A stretch of DNA of 64,000 bases, taken from positions 712,478-776,477 of the forward strand of contig JALECJ010000003.1 in the NCBI GenBank assembly GCA_023515745.1, read 5' to 3'. Position numbers and translations under genes: made by a program. Positions within the stretch are counted from its first letter, which is position 1; every line of letters begins with the position of its first letter. This DNA comes from Amoeboaphelidium protococcarum. Its lineage: Eukaryota > Aphelidiomycota > Aphelidea. The notes beneath the pieces were generated by a model. It saw only the letters and a list, made by a program, of their open reading frames with translations. It searched no databases and was not told where the DNA came from. Positions 21,692-34,205 of this stretch are shown one piece after another.

Positions 21692-22894
21692 ATGGTAACA
21701 ATGTCTTCAGAAAGGATGGATGTCAGCTTCTTGATTCATGATAGTGATGGTGAAAATGACGATCATCATCATTATGAAGGCGGCGATGAATACGACGCTG
21801 CGGAGAGTAAGCATGATCACTCGGCCGCCGCCGCTGCAGCCTAATAATAATGTCCGAATGATGTACTCCTGAATAGTGATAGTTCAAGAATGTTACCTTT
21901 GGCTAGTAACTCGCACTTATATAAAATGCATTTGCTGGGCGAAGGAAAACCTCATTAGTGCGATTCCCCGAATTGTCTCTTCAAATATGCGCAGCCAAAG
22001 ACATGGTAAACCGATTTTGACAGCAAAACTACAAAGCCGATACCACAAGCGGTAATCAGAAATGTCGCTGATCACAATAGGCGATACTCTCCCATCAAGC
22101 CTGGTTATGTATTCTAGCATTCTTAGTAGTTTTAGTAGTAATAGTAGTAATAGTAGTAGTACATGTTGTAATAGTAGTAGTAGTAGCGATAAGTGATTGG
22201 TCCATTACATCATTACCAGCAGTAACATAATGTCAACTTCTAGTATCCGAGACCGCTTACAATATCCTATGTTTCAGAGGACTCTCAAGGTGTCACCGCT
22301 TAATCTCCACCGTCTTTTACGCCAAGAACTTCGCTCTCTGCTGTATCAGTCGCCGATCATCACTCTGGGAATCCTCTTACGCCGATAGACAATGCTCTGG
22401 ATGAAGAGGCTATCAGAAGGCTGTTCATGGCTGCCGAGTCAAGTAAGAATGCAGCCAAGGCTAAGCGAGATTCTGCCATGTTGGCTCTGCTGTTGGATCT
22501 GAAGCTGGCCTGTCAGCGTATAGCTGATCTCAAGTACAAAGATGTGAAGGGTATGGTTGATGGATCCTTCTGTGGTCTGTATAGATACGGCAAGGCCATG
22601 TCTGAGCCTACTCGCCACATCAAGTGTCTACACTTAACCAAGGTCAAGATCTTGGAATGGATAGACTTTTGCCGCAACTAATTTAATTGGTCATTCGATG
22701 ATGAAGCTCCTGTGTTCGTTCCTCTGCCTATATTTGGTGATCAGCACGTTCCTAGAAGAATGCCGCTGAAGCGTGATGCCATAAGTAAAGTTTTCAGTTC
22801 AATCAAGAGTGTGAGTGGAGTCAGCATGTCTAAGGATATGGTGAATCGCACGACTTTAACAGATCAATTGGCTTAGAAATAGAATATTACGTGA
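21692..22894 (+). CDS. Orphan protein with UAR-encoded poly-Gln tracts
   Basis: One exon, 400 residues, ATG 21692 to TGA 22892-22894. The N-terminus is acidic and His-rich (ENDDHHHYEGGDEYD), with an Ala run followed by QQQ. Two poly-Gln tracts of 9 and 6 residues (22124-22192) are encoded only by TAG and TAA. The C-terminal half is well-structured and helical (AESSKNAAKAKRDSAMLALL, LDLKLACQRIADLKYKDVKG, TRHIKCLHLTKVKILEWIDF) and ends DQLAQKQNIT. Cys pairs (CDSPNC) occur upstream. The composition suggests a nuclear or RNA-granule protein, but no family was recognised. Under the standard code it would look like a riddled pseudogene. Confidence 0.7.
22124..22192 (+). repeat. TAG/TAA trinucleotide tract encoding poly-Gln
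   Basis: Runs of TAG with a few TAA, interrupted by TAC ATG TTG, give Q9 and Q6. No CAA or CAG occurs inside either run, so the tract is a coding microsatellite built purely from reassigned codons. Confidence 0.85.
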
Positions 22895-23161
22895 CAGTAT
22901 TATATATCGTTTTAATATATGTATTTTGTGGTCACTTGTGAATTTCTGCTTTCTCCTTTCTCTTTGGATTTACTATAATAGTATGCGCCCAAGTAGTTGA
23001 TTGGCCATAGTTAGATCACGAATTGAAATCGCCCAATCAAAGTGCATTGTACTATCCTCATCTCTCACTATCCTGCACACCTTCATTTGCTTCCTCTTTA
23101 GTTATTTATTGAATTTCAATGCTTACCGTCTGAGACTATATTCTTGAATATTTAGTAAATA

Positions 23162-24022
23162 ATGAATTGGAATATAGCGAGACTTTTGATTTAGTTAATT
23201 GTGCTGATACAATGTACAATGTTATGGGGAGTAAATGGTTAGAGCAATGGCACCACAGAGGATACCAACAACACTTAACCATCATCATCACCTTAACCTT
23301 CACCATCCTCTAACTCAAACTCTACAGGTGTACCGCTATTTCAAAACAATACAAATAATCCTCTAGGAATGGTAATACTCTACGCTCCTCAATATGATGA
23401 TTTGAAGGGGAAATTTGGCGCGTGTATCAGAGTAGGATCGGCATTTACCAACGTCTCAATCACACAGCCATGGTAAGTGAGATTTAGATACACCAACGCT
23501 GAGATTGCGATTGAGTAGAATAAAGTGGTGCTAATACAACGCGTCAAAGATGCTGCAGGTGAACCTGGCTTCTCCCTGACGCCACCAACATAGGCATTGA
23601 GTAGAATTGAAGGCAGAAAATGGTCATCGCTGATGTGTTTCAATGGCACTTATCCTCCTCTACCGTCTCAATAATAGTCACAGTAAGACGCGTTATAAAA
23701 CGTGCCACTTCCTGATTAATTTGATATGATGATTCAAGACTTTGGACCAGATGGTTAAAATTTCTAGGCTGTATTCCAGGCATCGTATTAGAATCTTACC
23801 AATGTTCCTACCACTCCTCCTGTTAACTTTCTCCGGATAATCGCGGCGGATCCTCAATCGGCCACCATTAAATCAAAGCCTCAGCTAGCCGGTGCTGTAA
23901 TTGGCTCAATTGGCGCTGGCCTCATAATTTCTGCTATAATAGCCTTCTGCCTAAGGTCAAAGGGAGATGGCTCTGGATTTTAGGCAGAAGATGATGATGA
24001 CTCGATGATGTTTGGTCTTTGA
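23162..24022 (+). CDS. Orphan type I membrane protein
   Basis: One exon, 286 residues, ATG 23162 to TGA 24020-24022. Signal peptide ARLLIQLIVLIQCTMLWGV is followed by a Ser/Pro/Asn-rich stalk (TQPSSSPQPSPSSNSNST) and an ectodomain of about 180 residues (ACIRVGSAFTNVSITQPW, VVLIQRVKDAAGEPGFSL, MCFNGTYPPLPSQ) with two Cys. Near the end comes a membrane helix (AVIGSIGAGLIISAIIAFCL) and a short acidic tail (EDDDDSMMFGL). TAA and TAG are used as Gln many times. General layout resembles the orphan proteins at 16218 and 33040 but the sequences do not look related. Function unknown. Confidence 0.65.
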
Positions 24023-24123
24023 ATCCATAATAAACAATGAGAATATATATATTTTACATTTGATATAATTAAATCTCATTTTATACAATCAATATAGAGT
24101 TTTCATTTATATCAGAATAATGT

Positions 24124-25731
24124 TCAAGTCAATTGGATTAGTGGAGATAGAGCATCGATAAATTGAGTAGAAAAGTTGGCATCATCAAATTCCATAGCGC
24201 GCAATCTACCAGCCTGTTGAATCTATTATCGATCCTTTTTAGACATTTATAAAATCTACGCAATACAGTCAGCATAGCCATCTTCATCCTATTCCACAAA
24301 TCCTACAAAAGCAATTCTTGGTGTTATATTTAAGTTATACAAGTAACAAAAAGCATAAATTATACCTGTGGGTTGACTGTTGTGTTTAACTACAATGTCC
24401 ATGAGAGGACCACCAGATGCGTTTGCAATCGGAATAACACCTGCAGCCATGTACTCTACAATGCCAATACCAAAATGCTCATTATGCATTGTATGTATAC
24501 CTATCATGGCTCGACCGAGATAATCTTTAAGTACTTCATACGGCGCATTGAGTACGAATTCAACATGACTGTCAATGCCCAGCTGCAGGGAGAGTCTCTT
24601 CAAATCGGCCACACGCTCATGGTCACCTGCATTTCTGCATCCACCAATAAGCACCAGCTTGACGTTATTCTTCAATCGCGGGTACTTTAATAGAAACCTG
24701 GCAAATGCTTTCAATTATAATTAGTGATTCTTCTCTGGTCTAAACTGCCCAATTGATACAATAATCTTTTCTCTATCAGCTTTATTATTATTACTAGAGT
24801 GGAGACTGGCGAGTGATTGCACATTACACGGTGGATAGATTTTGTACAATCTATCAGAGACATTCCAAAGCGATTTTATATGAGCCTCTGTCCAAGATGA
24901 GTTGACCATGACACAATCTGCATATTGGCCAACACATCCATACATCAATGCAAAGATTCTATAATAAACCGACTTGATAGTAGTGAATACACGTCTAAAT
25001 CCAACCACCCTGTTATTGAACGTATCCTATCCACTCTCCACCGCCTGTAACATATCAGAACTTATAGTGGGATAATGAACATAGCACGCAATCTTACACC
25101 CACAGAAAGTCTTGACCAATGGATACACAAAAGCATATCCCATAGTATCAACAAATATATCTAATTAGCCACAATTTCTGATTGCCTCATAGCCAAGAAC
25201 CATTGATCCAAGACTCTGAAATAGCAGTGTAAACCTGGGATACAGCTTATCCTCAACCAGGAATCTCTTCTTCAGAAATACAAATTAGACAGGCAGTGGT
25301 AACTCAATATTAAATCTATCCTTGGCTTTACTCAAAATCTACTCTGGGGAGGCATCCAAATCACCAGTGAATATAATGAATTCCCCATCTGGATATTGTT
25401 TCATACAAGCTAGTAGGGCAACCCATAATACACGCTCACCACCACCTCCAGCATTGCAATAAGGATGAAAGAAGCCAATTCTCATAGACCTTGGCATTGT
25501 TGAAACTGCATTACCATCTTTGATATTCTTTTTGTACTTTTAGGAGGAGCCTTTAACAGGCTAAGGTTTATTATCGCTGCTATTAGAGAGGCTAATATTT
25601 CTTCTACCAGCAGAAGTTGAACCAATCTATTTGGAACTCTAGACGGGGATAATCAGATTAGAGGCAGACTTTATTGTAATTGACACTATAGTTATAGTGA
25701 GCACATACAGAAAATATATAAAATCCAGCAT
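24124..25731 (-). CDS. ALG11: ALG11 alpha-1,2-mannosyltransferase
   Basis: Exons 25731-24366 and 24302-24124; intron 24303-24365 (63 nt, GTATA...TGTAG, phase 1); 514 residues, close to the family length (about 490-550). One N-terminal membrane anchor ([16 protein letters not shown]) is followed by GT4-type sequence: [19 protein letters not shown], then [33 protein letters not shown] and [17 protein letters not shown] with [14 protein letters not shown]11 adds the fourth and fifth mannoses of the dolichol-linked N-glycan precursor on the cytosolic face of the ER. Splicing joins QPT to [15 protein letters not shown], restoring the conserved end. An ACGCGT word and a GA run lie upstream. Confidence 0.93.
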
Positions 25732-26051
25732 TTTATTCCACAGCCAGATAATCTAAACTGTCTATCTGTCTACCACCTAATAGAGCTTTTACAGAGCAGA
25801 GGCGGGGGAAGGTGGAGAGAGAGAGAGAGAGAGATACCGTGCTGTTTGCAAGAAGGCTGCTGTCAAAGCAAAAGCGGACGAGAACGATTCAACGCGTGAA
25901 AATCTAACATAGTGATGTACATTGTTCAACTGACCTGTGGCGATAGCCAGTCAGGATTTACGCTGTACAAAACTTTTATATTTAAAGTGGCAAAGGTTGA
26001 AGAAGAGATTATAATGAAATACTTCATTTAAAAGTTATGCATTAGGGTATT
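25732..26051. promoter_or_regulatory. Upstream region of ALG11 (also 3' flank of Dicer)
   Basis: 320 bp. Contains a (GA)10 run at 25815-25834, ACGCGT at 25892-25897, and AT-rich flanks. Both words lie within about 165 bp of the ALG11 start codon. No ORF. Confidence 0.4.
25815..25834. repeat. (GA)10 microsatellite
   Basis: Ten GA units, 84 bp upstream of the ALG11 start codon. Confidence 0.9.
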
Positions 26052-29000
26052 TCATTAATAGGTGCCACGTTTCCTTAACGTATTTTCTCTCTTGCAAATT
26101 TAACACGGAACCCCATAGTCTAGATTAAAGTCATGACACATGGCATTGATACGTTCATCGTCACCCACTTGTGATAAATGATAACGAATTGCATCTAGTG
26201 ATCTCAATGCAGATCTGGCGGCTACAACTCTGCAAGATTTATAATTCGGTCCTTGGGAGATGCCAAGCAGAAGGCCATGCAAGTACACTCCCACAGTCGG
26301 ACACGTAAAGTAAGTCTCTGTGACGTGCTGATCAGCAAATTCCAATGACATTAGATCGCGGCTGAACTCGGTTTCCTTCCCTGGACGGTTCCCATTCTAT
26401 TGCTTCGTTGAGGATGCGCCATCATCAATAGTCTACTTCATAATCTACTGATCAAGAGCATTTATTGAGCGCATAAATGGAAACTGCTTGATAACTAGAG
26501 CCGAGCATTGACGGCTATCAATCAGCTGATTCAACTTCTTCAGTGGATGCATTCTAACATACATCGCCTCATGACTATGCTCCAGTACCCATTTCTTTAA
26601 GGACATTAGGCGATCAATCTGTACAACCTGAGGCTCCAATGCGGTACTCTAACTTTATTCTTCTTATTGCTAATTATCTTCACTTTCCGTCTAGTTATCG
26701 TGGACTGGAATAGCAGAATCAACTCCTAATACTTCTTCTGGTAAAACAGTCTCATCAGAGTGAGTAGCATCCGGTCTGCGACCATCATTAATACCAATAA
26801 TGTTATCGATAACTTTAGCCACCGCGTCATAATCGAATCTGCAGTCAATAAACACCGCGCCAATGACAGCTTCCAATACATCACTGACACCTTTAGGTAT
26901 CGTATGAGGATCTTTGGGCCATTTATTAGAGACCAACTGACAAGCCAACTCCATGGATATCAGCTAGCGATTCTCATCAAATTACTCATCAACATTCTAC
27001 AACGTAACTGCCTGCATACTTTTTGCAAGCAAATCTACCGACTACTCTTTCTCAACTGCAGTAGTAGAGATAATCTCATCAGTGATAACTTCCTCAGCCA
27101 CCTAATCCTTTTGCTCATCCTCCTGTTCATCTTCTTAATCGTCATCGACAAAGCCATCATCCAGGGAATCAGGAGCAATATCCTCTGATGACTATTATTC
27201 CAAATGACTGTTACTATTATGAATTGGCATATCCACGACAAGGAGAGATTGTGTCTACTTATCAGTCACACTCAATTCAGACTTGGCATCAAAAGCATTA
27301 ACCCACCACCACCATGGCAATTGGTCAATGTGACTAGTCTCCTCAATCCACTACGCACGGTCCATCGCCAATACTTCATTCACGTACCGCGTAGATGCCG
27401 AGAGTTGCGCGAACAGAGGCTCAGAGAAGTGGATAATATTTTTGCTCAATTACCGCGCAATACACACAAATCCCAGTGTCTCATTGTTAACCACCAACAT
27501 TTTGACATCAGTTAATCGGCCAGGATCTAGTGGGATACCACGCTTCTCCAACTTGGATCTAATAGACGGCGGAATCAGTGCCAGAGGAGGTATAAACTTG
27601 GGGAACTCTTTGCCATACCACTCTCTATCTCGACATAGCCAGAATAGTTCAGATGCAACAACAAGATCCAGAATGGCATCACCCAAAAATTCGAGCCGCT
27701 AATAATTAGGCAAACCCTCAATCTACGACGATGGATGGTTCAAGGATTCGTCCAATAATCTCAGATTACCAAACTATCGTCCAATAACATTTTCAATGGT
27801 CACTGGAATAGTTCTAGGATGGTAGTCTTTATCTTTGTACTGATCAATCAAAAGCTCTTTATACAGAGGCCATTGAGGTTGGAGCATCTCAAATCCAAGT
27901 TAAATCATCATCTACATAGCCATTGACACACCTCCATGAACATATGCTGCACCTAATAAACTCTCCACGACATCAGACACTGTGGCATCAGATATACAGT
28001 TGGCCTCTACCACTTTATGTCTATGATGCTTGTTAAAACCGGTGATGGATACAACTTTCGCCACCGCATCACTCTGCATAGGAAGTCTATAAGCCTTTGG
28101 TGACACTGGACTAATCCAAATATACTGCGGCAATGATAAAGCTTTAGCCTTCTTATACAGAGCCTTATTAGAGACGATCAGATGCCTAGCATAGGACAAC
28201 TTACCCTCATCTTTATCCAGGTGCTTGCAGAACAGATCTAGACTCACTGCAATCTTCAAAAACGCGTCACCAATAGTTTCCAGGCATTCATACGAGTATC
28301 CCAAATTAGTTGCCGGAGCAGTGAGAGCTTCCAGTAGCAAATGTATTGGGATCTCTTGCAAATTGAAATCTTGCTAGAAATTCAAAGCCAGACTTATAGA
28401 CTCTATACGCGCAATAATGGATGGAAACATTGCGGCAGACCTGAACAGAGGCGCCGGTATTGGACAGAATATAAAGAATTGCGGAATTCTATGTTGCGGC
28501 AACTTGGACTTATCTTTCACATTCAGATTCTCGGGATCAATGACAGGCACAAGATAATTTCTCATCAATGGCGCTCTGTAAACTCTGCATAAAGGCTAAT
28601 CTTCGCGGATGTGGGGCAGTCGTCTTCTGGTGTATGGAATTCTCTTATGCGTCTTCTTGTACCAATCCAGATATGTATTGCCGTAATCACCATCAGCTTT
28701 CAAAATAACGCCTTTATCCAACAAGTCCTCTTTCATGATACTAGACAATGGATTTAAGTCATACAAGATCTTATCAATCACCACACGCTTTTGATAATCC
28801 ATCAGATCTGTCGCCACCCATTCCTCAGACATTGATGCAGTATCACCTTCTGCACTGTCTATGATCTACTACTCCTTGATATAGTCCAAGACACTGATAA
28901 AGTCTGGTCGTCCACAAGACTTAAAGGCAGACTCGTAAGAGAACACCTTGTCAATATACGCCCAATCAACTTAGTCTGATTACTACTCAATCGGCGCCCA

Positions 29001-31595
29001 TAAATATCTATAAGATTCATCCCACTGCTCAAAATCAGTCTTGTCCCAAATATAATTCGGTTCATTACCACTGGTGTCCATTTCATCACGATGCGATAGG
29101 AACACGTATCTCATGATGAAACTATTGAATCTCTGCAACCGCTTCACCTCCGACAACTTCAACCTCACAGCCACACTTTAGCTCATACTCAATTCCCCCG
29201 GCTCGTCCAATACTCCATGAGACTGCGAGTATATAGGAAATGTAAATACTTCAGGCATCTTTTCCCTGGTGATTAAAGCAATTGGTAGATGGCCACTAAA
29301 TTCTGATGACCAAGTGAAACGACTACAATATAAATTTAGGTCTACATCCCTCTCCTCAGCTACTGCCGGCTGATCGAGAGATGTCTTATCTTTATCAACA
29401 TCTTCTGCACTATCGAACCATTTCTAGTCCGTCCAAGGCAGCTTTAGAGTCCACTCGATATCTCTCTTAATTCCCATTTCTCCTGGAAGCAGATCCTGAT
29501 CCATCTGCATGCCATCCAGCAAATGATGAAAGTCATATCGATCCTACTTGTAATTGTCAATCTCAAATCTGAATGGTAGCAAATGATCATCCAACGCCCC
29601 AACCTGATACAATTTCTTGACAGCCTCCAGAGCCGCTGACCGCTTCGCCAATGTCTTTGATGGCATCAGATTGCCTTTCATAGTTTTGAATGGAGCTCCA
29701 GGAGGTAGAATAGCTTCCATCTGATAGATCACTTGATCAGATACTCCCACAAACTGAAACTCGGCTTTTCTTATTATATTGTCGGTATGTGAGAGAGTAG
29801 CGCAATAGTAATGCAGTGTAGTCACACTTGAGTTATAAGATACACACGCACCAGAGGATTCCACGGTGAACACTTCATTAGATGAAGCATCGATCCAACG
29901 AGCATTTTCATTGTCTCCGTCTGCATCTTCGTCATCACCATCATCGCCCTCTCCACCTTCACCGTCGCCATAAGTATCAAGTAGTTACCACTAGGAGAAA
30001 TCCTTCTCCGCCATTTTGATTCTATTCATCACGGTCCTATGCTCCATATTACCATCTTCAATAAAAATAAGAAACTGAGAATCCTTGTGCCTGGCACGAC
30101 CTCTTGACTAAATGTACGCAGACAATGTATGACACAGATCAAATCTGATAACACAGGAGCATGGCTGCACATCAAGGCCTTCTTCAGCGACAGACGTAGA
30201 TATCAAAACGTTACTCTCACCCTGCGCGAAATCCTTAACGACCTAGTTCTGCATCTTTGACTTCATCTTATCATCCATCAATTTCTAAGTCTTACTACCG
30301 TGACCGACTAGAACCTTGGGGCGAACAATATCCTTCAAATTGGGGCACTGCACCAGAATCTCCTAAAGAGCATATGCACATAGTCTCTTTTACGCAAATA
30401 TGATACAACAAAAGTTTTGGAAGGAAGGAGCCAACTTTTTCAATACTTTAATCAACCGAAGAACCTTTGGACTCAAAAGCTTTGGATCGTACTCCGGAGC
30501 GGCAAACTAGCTCAGAGACACGGATAAATGCTTAAGGTAGGTGATTGCAGATTAACGATCAGCTGTAGGATCCAGATCTAACAATTATAGATTAGACTGT
30601 GAAAACTGGCGCAATTTAGCATATAATAACTACTCAGCAGCCCATGGACCAAGTTCAGATACTAAAACTTCCAACTTGGACTTCAGTTATAGTAGCGGAC
30701 TATTCACCTCACTACCCAACATGATCAACTTTTACAATCTAGGACCTGGTACTACGAAATCTATCGGAGTTGCAGGATAGGACACCAGCTTCTCCACAGG
30801 TTTAGGCGCTGCTTCCAGTAACTGCGGATCTTCAGTACGAGATACAGTAAACGCTTGACAATCCAAATTCTTCTCCAATTACCATACAGATTGATTCACA
30901 TCCTCCTTACGATTTACAGGCGACGCTGTCATACCAAAGATCCTAGGTCGGAACTCGCGATCAATCTTGTAATAGAAGTCTGACATGATCACATTGTATG
31001 GATGCCTCTTACGTGCGTGATGACATTCATCAAAGATCAATAGAGCAATCTGATCCATCTTGATAAAGCCGTGCACCAGCAGATCAAGGAGAATCTACGC
31101 GGTCAACACCAGAACATCCAACTTGTCAAATATCAACTTCCACTGATTCTCTCCCCATAAATCAACATTCATCTCACCGCAGTAGTGTCCGACGCGTAGA
31201 GACGTCTGAGATCGCAGCACGGAACTCTACTGAAAGACCAGTGGGACACTATTCACCAGGAAGAAGATTAGCTTCTTGCGCGGCGAGTCTGACTATCCTG
31301 CCACCATCGATTGACTATCACCCTTCATACCCTTATACGCTTGATATACTTGATTAGAAATATACTTGATCAACATGACAGCTATAAAAGTCTTGCCACT
31401 GCCAGTATCAAGTACAGCGAACACGTTCTACCTCTTGGCGAGTTCAAAGCATTGTAATTGATACTTACGAGGCTTGAAATTCACCGGCAGATCCAAGTCA
31501 AAGCTTCCCATGGCAATATCGACAATCGGAATCTCAGTTGCTGCCTGTGCCTCTTCAATCACCTCCATACCATCATTATCAATCTCGTCAGTCAT
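26052..31595 (-). CDS. DICER1: Dicer: helicase, PAZ region and two RNase III domains
   Basis: One intronless frame of 1847 residues; ten separate open segments share one phase. The helicase has GSGKT (65-69), DECHH (189-193), FGMTASP and, in the second half, [12 protein letters not shown] with the arginine-finger block QSRGRARH. Dimerisation (DUF283-like, about 575-680) and PAZ-like regions follow. RNase IIIa has E1103, D1110 ([12 protein letters not shown]) and D1208, E1211 (DVVESLLGA). RNase IIIb has [10 protein letters not shown] near 1305 and DVLEAVIGA at 1572. All metal-binding acids are present in both. Between the two IIIb motifs lies an insertion with an Asp/Glu/Gln-rich stretch, making the gap about 267 residues. 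Dicer cuts double-stranded RNA into small RNAs, so an RNAi pathway with an Argonaute is expected elsewhere. Confidence 0.95.
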
Positions 31596-31820
31596 TGCGA
31601 TTAAACGTCCACTATAACTGTCGTTTAATCAAATTGCAGATCGGTAACGCGCGATTGAACAAGTTTTGATGAGAGCAAACAATGCGCGAAGAAACAACGA
31701 AGGTGTGAGAGAGAGTCGTAGTAAGTGGAACCACAATGACTCAATAAGTAAAAAGTTAAAAGTTTTTTTACAGGCTTATTATATTTAAAAGCTTCAACAA
31801 GAGTAGGAGTAATATTAATC

Positions 31821-32894
31821 TCATTTGTTATTCTTATCATTCTACTGAGAACTCTTCTGAAGCGACTTGATCTCCTCTATAAGGGCAACCTCCTCTTTCT
31901 CCAGACGTTACAATTTCTGGTACTCTTCATCAGATACAATGAGCGGATTTAGATACCATACAAAATCAGGAAGCTAACCAAACTTGGTCATGAAACTTTG
32001 CATGAAATCTTTTGGATTGCGCCTGAAATCTTGAAATGTCAATGGAAGTACTTGGTCCTTCTCTGGCACTTGATCGATTGGTAAAATAGCTGAGATCTTA
32101 TCAGGCTAATGTTCATAAAGATACCGCAGATTCTTCTCAGCCGCTCTCTATACGCGATAATCATCCAACTTGAAGTAGAGGTAATGTCCAACTCCGAAGA
32201 TCAGGGACCAAACCACTGCTCCACGAACTCCCATATTATGAGCGTACGCAGCGGATACATCTTTAGCCCGTGCCCATTATCTCCCTTGAACTAAATTAGT
32301 CAAATAACCACTCACTCCACCAGCTAGAAATGATCCACAAATATCCCAGTCCCGTTGTGTCATATCGCTCAGGAACTCTGGCATATCCAACCCAGGACCT
32401 CCACCTTCCACGAATATACTGGACCACTGGAGCATAGAACTTCTAGGGATAGTATTTCCATTTTCATCTACAGGTCCGGCATTGCTCCTGGAGAGATTAT
32501 CAAGACGCGTCACTACGCGTTAAATACCACTAGGCAATAGGTACTTGAATCCCATAAACTGACCGCTGATCAGGCCGATATTGACTGCTGTCTGCACTCC
32601 CAGCCGCATAGGATGTGGGTATTTAGTTAGCGCGCCATATGTCAGACCAATTGTCAAACCAGCAATAGCACCGGGTACAATTCCATCTGCCAGGGTCTGA
32701 AGTGATTGTGTTAATCTCGATGTAATAGAATCTCGCTATTCTGTTAACATTTAATCTTGAGCCATGCTGAGATTAGCCAATTACTAATCCCCTTGCTACT
32801 ACTACAATTTTAAATTCTCTTGCTGTACTTTCTGCGCCTTTGCCATCCCTCTGGCAATATGGAACGGCCCATCAATATCAAGATTCGCAGGCAT
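31821..32894 (-). CDS. Tim17/Tim22/Tim23-family (PRAT) membrane protein
   Basis: One exon, 357 residues, ATG 32894 to TGA 31823-31821. A Gln-rich start (several TAG/TAA in tandem) is followed by small-residue membrane segments with GxxxG spacing: GAIAGLTIGLTYGALTKYP, TAVNIGLISGQFMGFKYLL and ICGSFLAGGVSGYLTNLV, then AVVWSLIFGVGHYLYFKL. This matches the PRAT fold of Tim17/22/23 and its peroxisomal and plastid relatives. An unusual loop of about 60 residues (NAGPVDENGNTIPR...GGPGLDMPEFLSD) separates the middle helices. A charged C-terminal extension of about 90 residues ends in a coiled-coil-like segment (EYQKLQRLEKEEVALIEEI). Mitochondrial inner membrane is likely, but the subfamily is unresolved. 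Confidence 0.7.
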
Positions 32895-33039
32895 CTTTAT
32901 TAAGAAGGGTAATCTATTGGTTTTGAATAGAGCGAGATTAATTTATTGCTGCGAAAGATCCAAAGAGATATAAAAATACGCGAAATATCAAACTGCTTAA
33001 TAAAATGTAGTAGAAAACAACAAAACGAATTATAGAGGA

Positions 33040-33938
33040 TCAAAGTTGCAACATTTTGCTTGGTGTAGTGTCCTTTTCAGAATATTTTGGCAATAACTCT
33101 TTGTTGTCTTATAAATCATCTTCTTCATCTTCACTATCTTCTTCCCAACCGGAGATGAACCAGATACAATCAACAAAGAGAGATACAAACAGCCATAGAA
33201 TCAATGCGGATAATGCCACAAGCAGACACGAACCCAAATCAAACTCATAGTACTCAATCTCTGCTTGAAAATACGTAAACTCCTGATCAACGCTTGCTTT
33301 CTTACTAACGTCAACACCATTAATAACTACCTTTGACTCAGGGGAGTCATAGTCATTCAATAGATCCCACTACTGAGCACTATCAGCATCATGGAACAGA
33401 TTTGCGAATAAATTTAAGCCACTCGTAATTTAATTATCATCATCAACTGAAACTGTTTCTTCGTTGATGACAGAGACGCCATCAGTGACTGAAATTGACT
33501 CGGTCGTTTCAGAGCTTAGAATGGATTGGGCAATTTTGAGTTCATGTTTAACTTCCACCAACTGGCAAGTACCATCCTTGGATTCCTCGTTAGTGAATTG
33601 GGAGCAAAAGGAAGAATCCATAGTACCGTGCACTTCTGCAATGTCTACAGCCTCTAAACACTTTTCGTAAATGTTTGCATTGTTAAAGAGATAACAAATG
33701 TTTCTGAATACTTCAATATCAGAAGAGGTTTCCATTCGATAGAGAAAGTACTAGCATGTCAGACAATCTTGACTAGTCTCAGGATTAGATTCTGCTTTTT
33801 GGTTGACTTGTGCTACATTTAATATAAGAATGCGATTAATATAACAATGATAATCTTTACACTATATATGAAAATTTTACTTGGAATAGCTGAGACGCTA
33901 GCCATCAGCGCCACAACTTGAATCAGAAATTGCATCAT
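33040..33938 (-). CDS. Orphan type I membrane protein, one intron in the signal-peptide region
   Basis: Exons 33938-33881 and 33812-33040; intron 33813-33880 (68 nt, GTAAA...TGTAG, phase 1); 276 residues. Exon 1 encodes the signal peptide MMQFLIQVVALMASVSA. The mature protein is acidic (TSSDIEVFRN, SDETTESISVTDGV-like stretches, VDDDN) with several Cys, then a membrane helix near residues 205-232 (CLLVALSALILWLFVSLFVD) and a short acidic tail (EEDSEDEEDDL) ending SKMLQL. The intron is supported because it removes a frame break and gives a clean signal peptide. No known domain was recognised. Confidence 0.65.
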
Positions 33939-34205
33939 TCTAAAGTATAAGTATCAGCTTAATCAATAAATCAAATATAAAGTGAGTATTGTACTAATAA
34001 TATGACAAGTCACACAATCCAGTTTAATGTTCGCACGCTTACACACATGTGATGCCTCCGGTCTCTATCGCGACGAGATTATGGTTGTCAAGGCGATTGT
34101 TTCATTGTGGTTCATGACCAATACCCGGTGATAACATTGAGATAAAAATGGTGGATCGCTGTAACACGTAAATAATATATATTCACACTTTGTCAACATA
34201 CTCAC

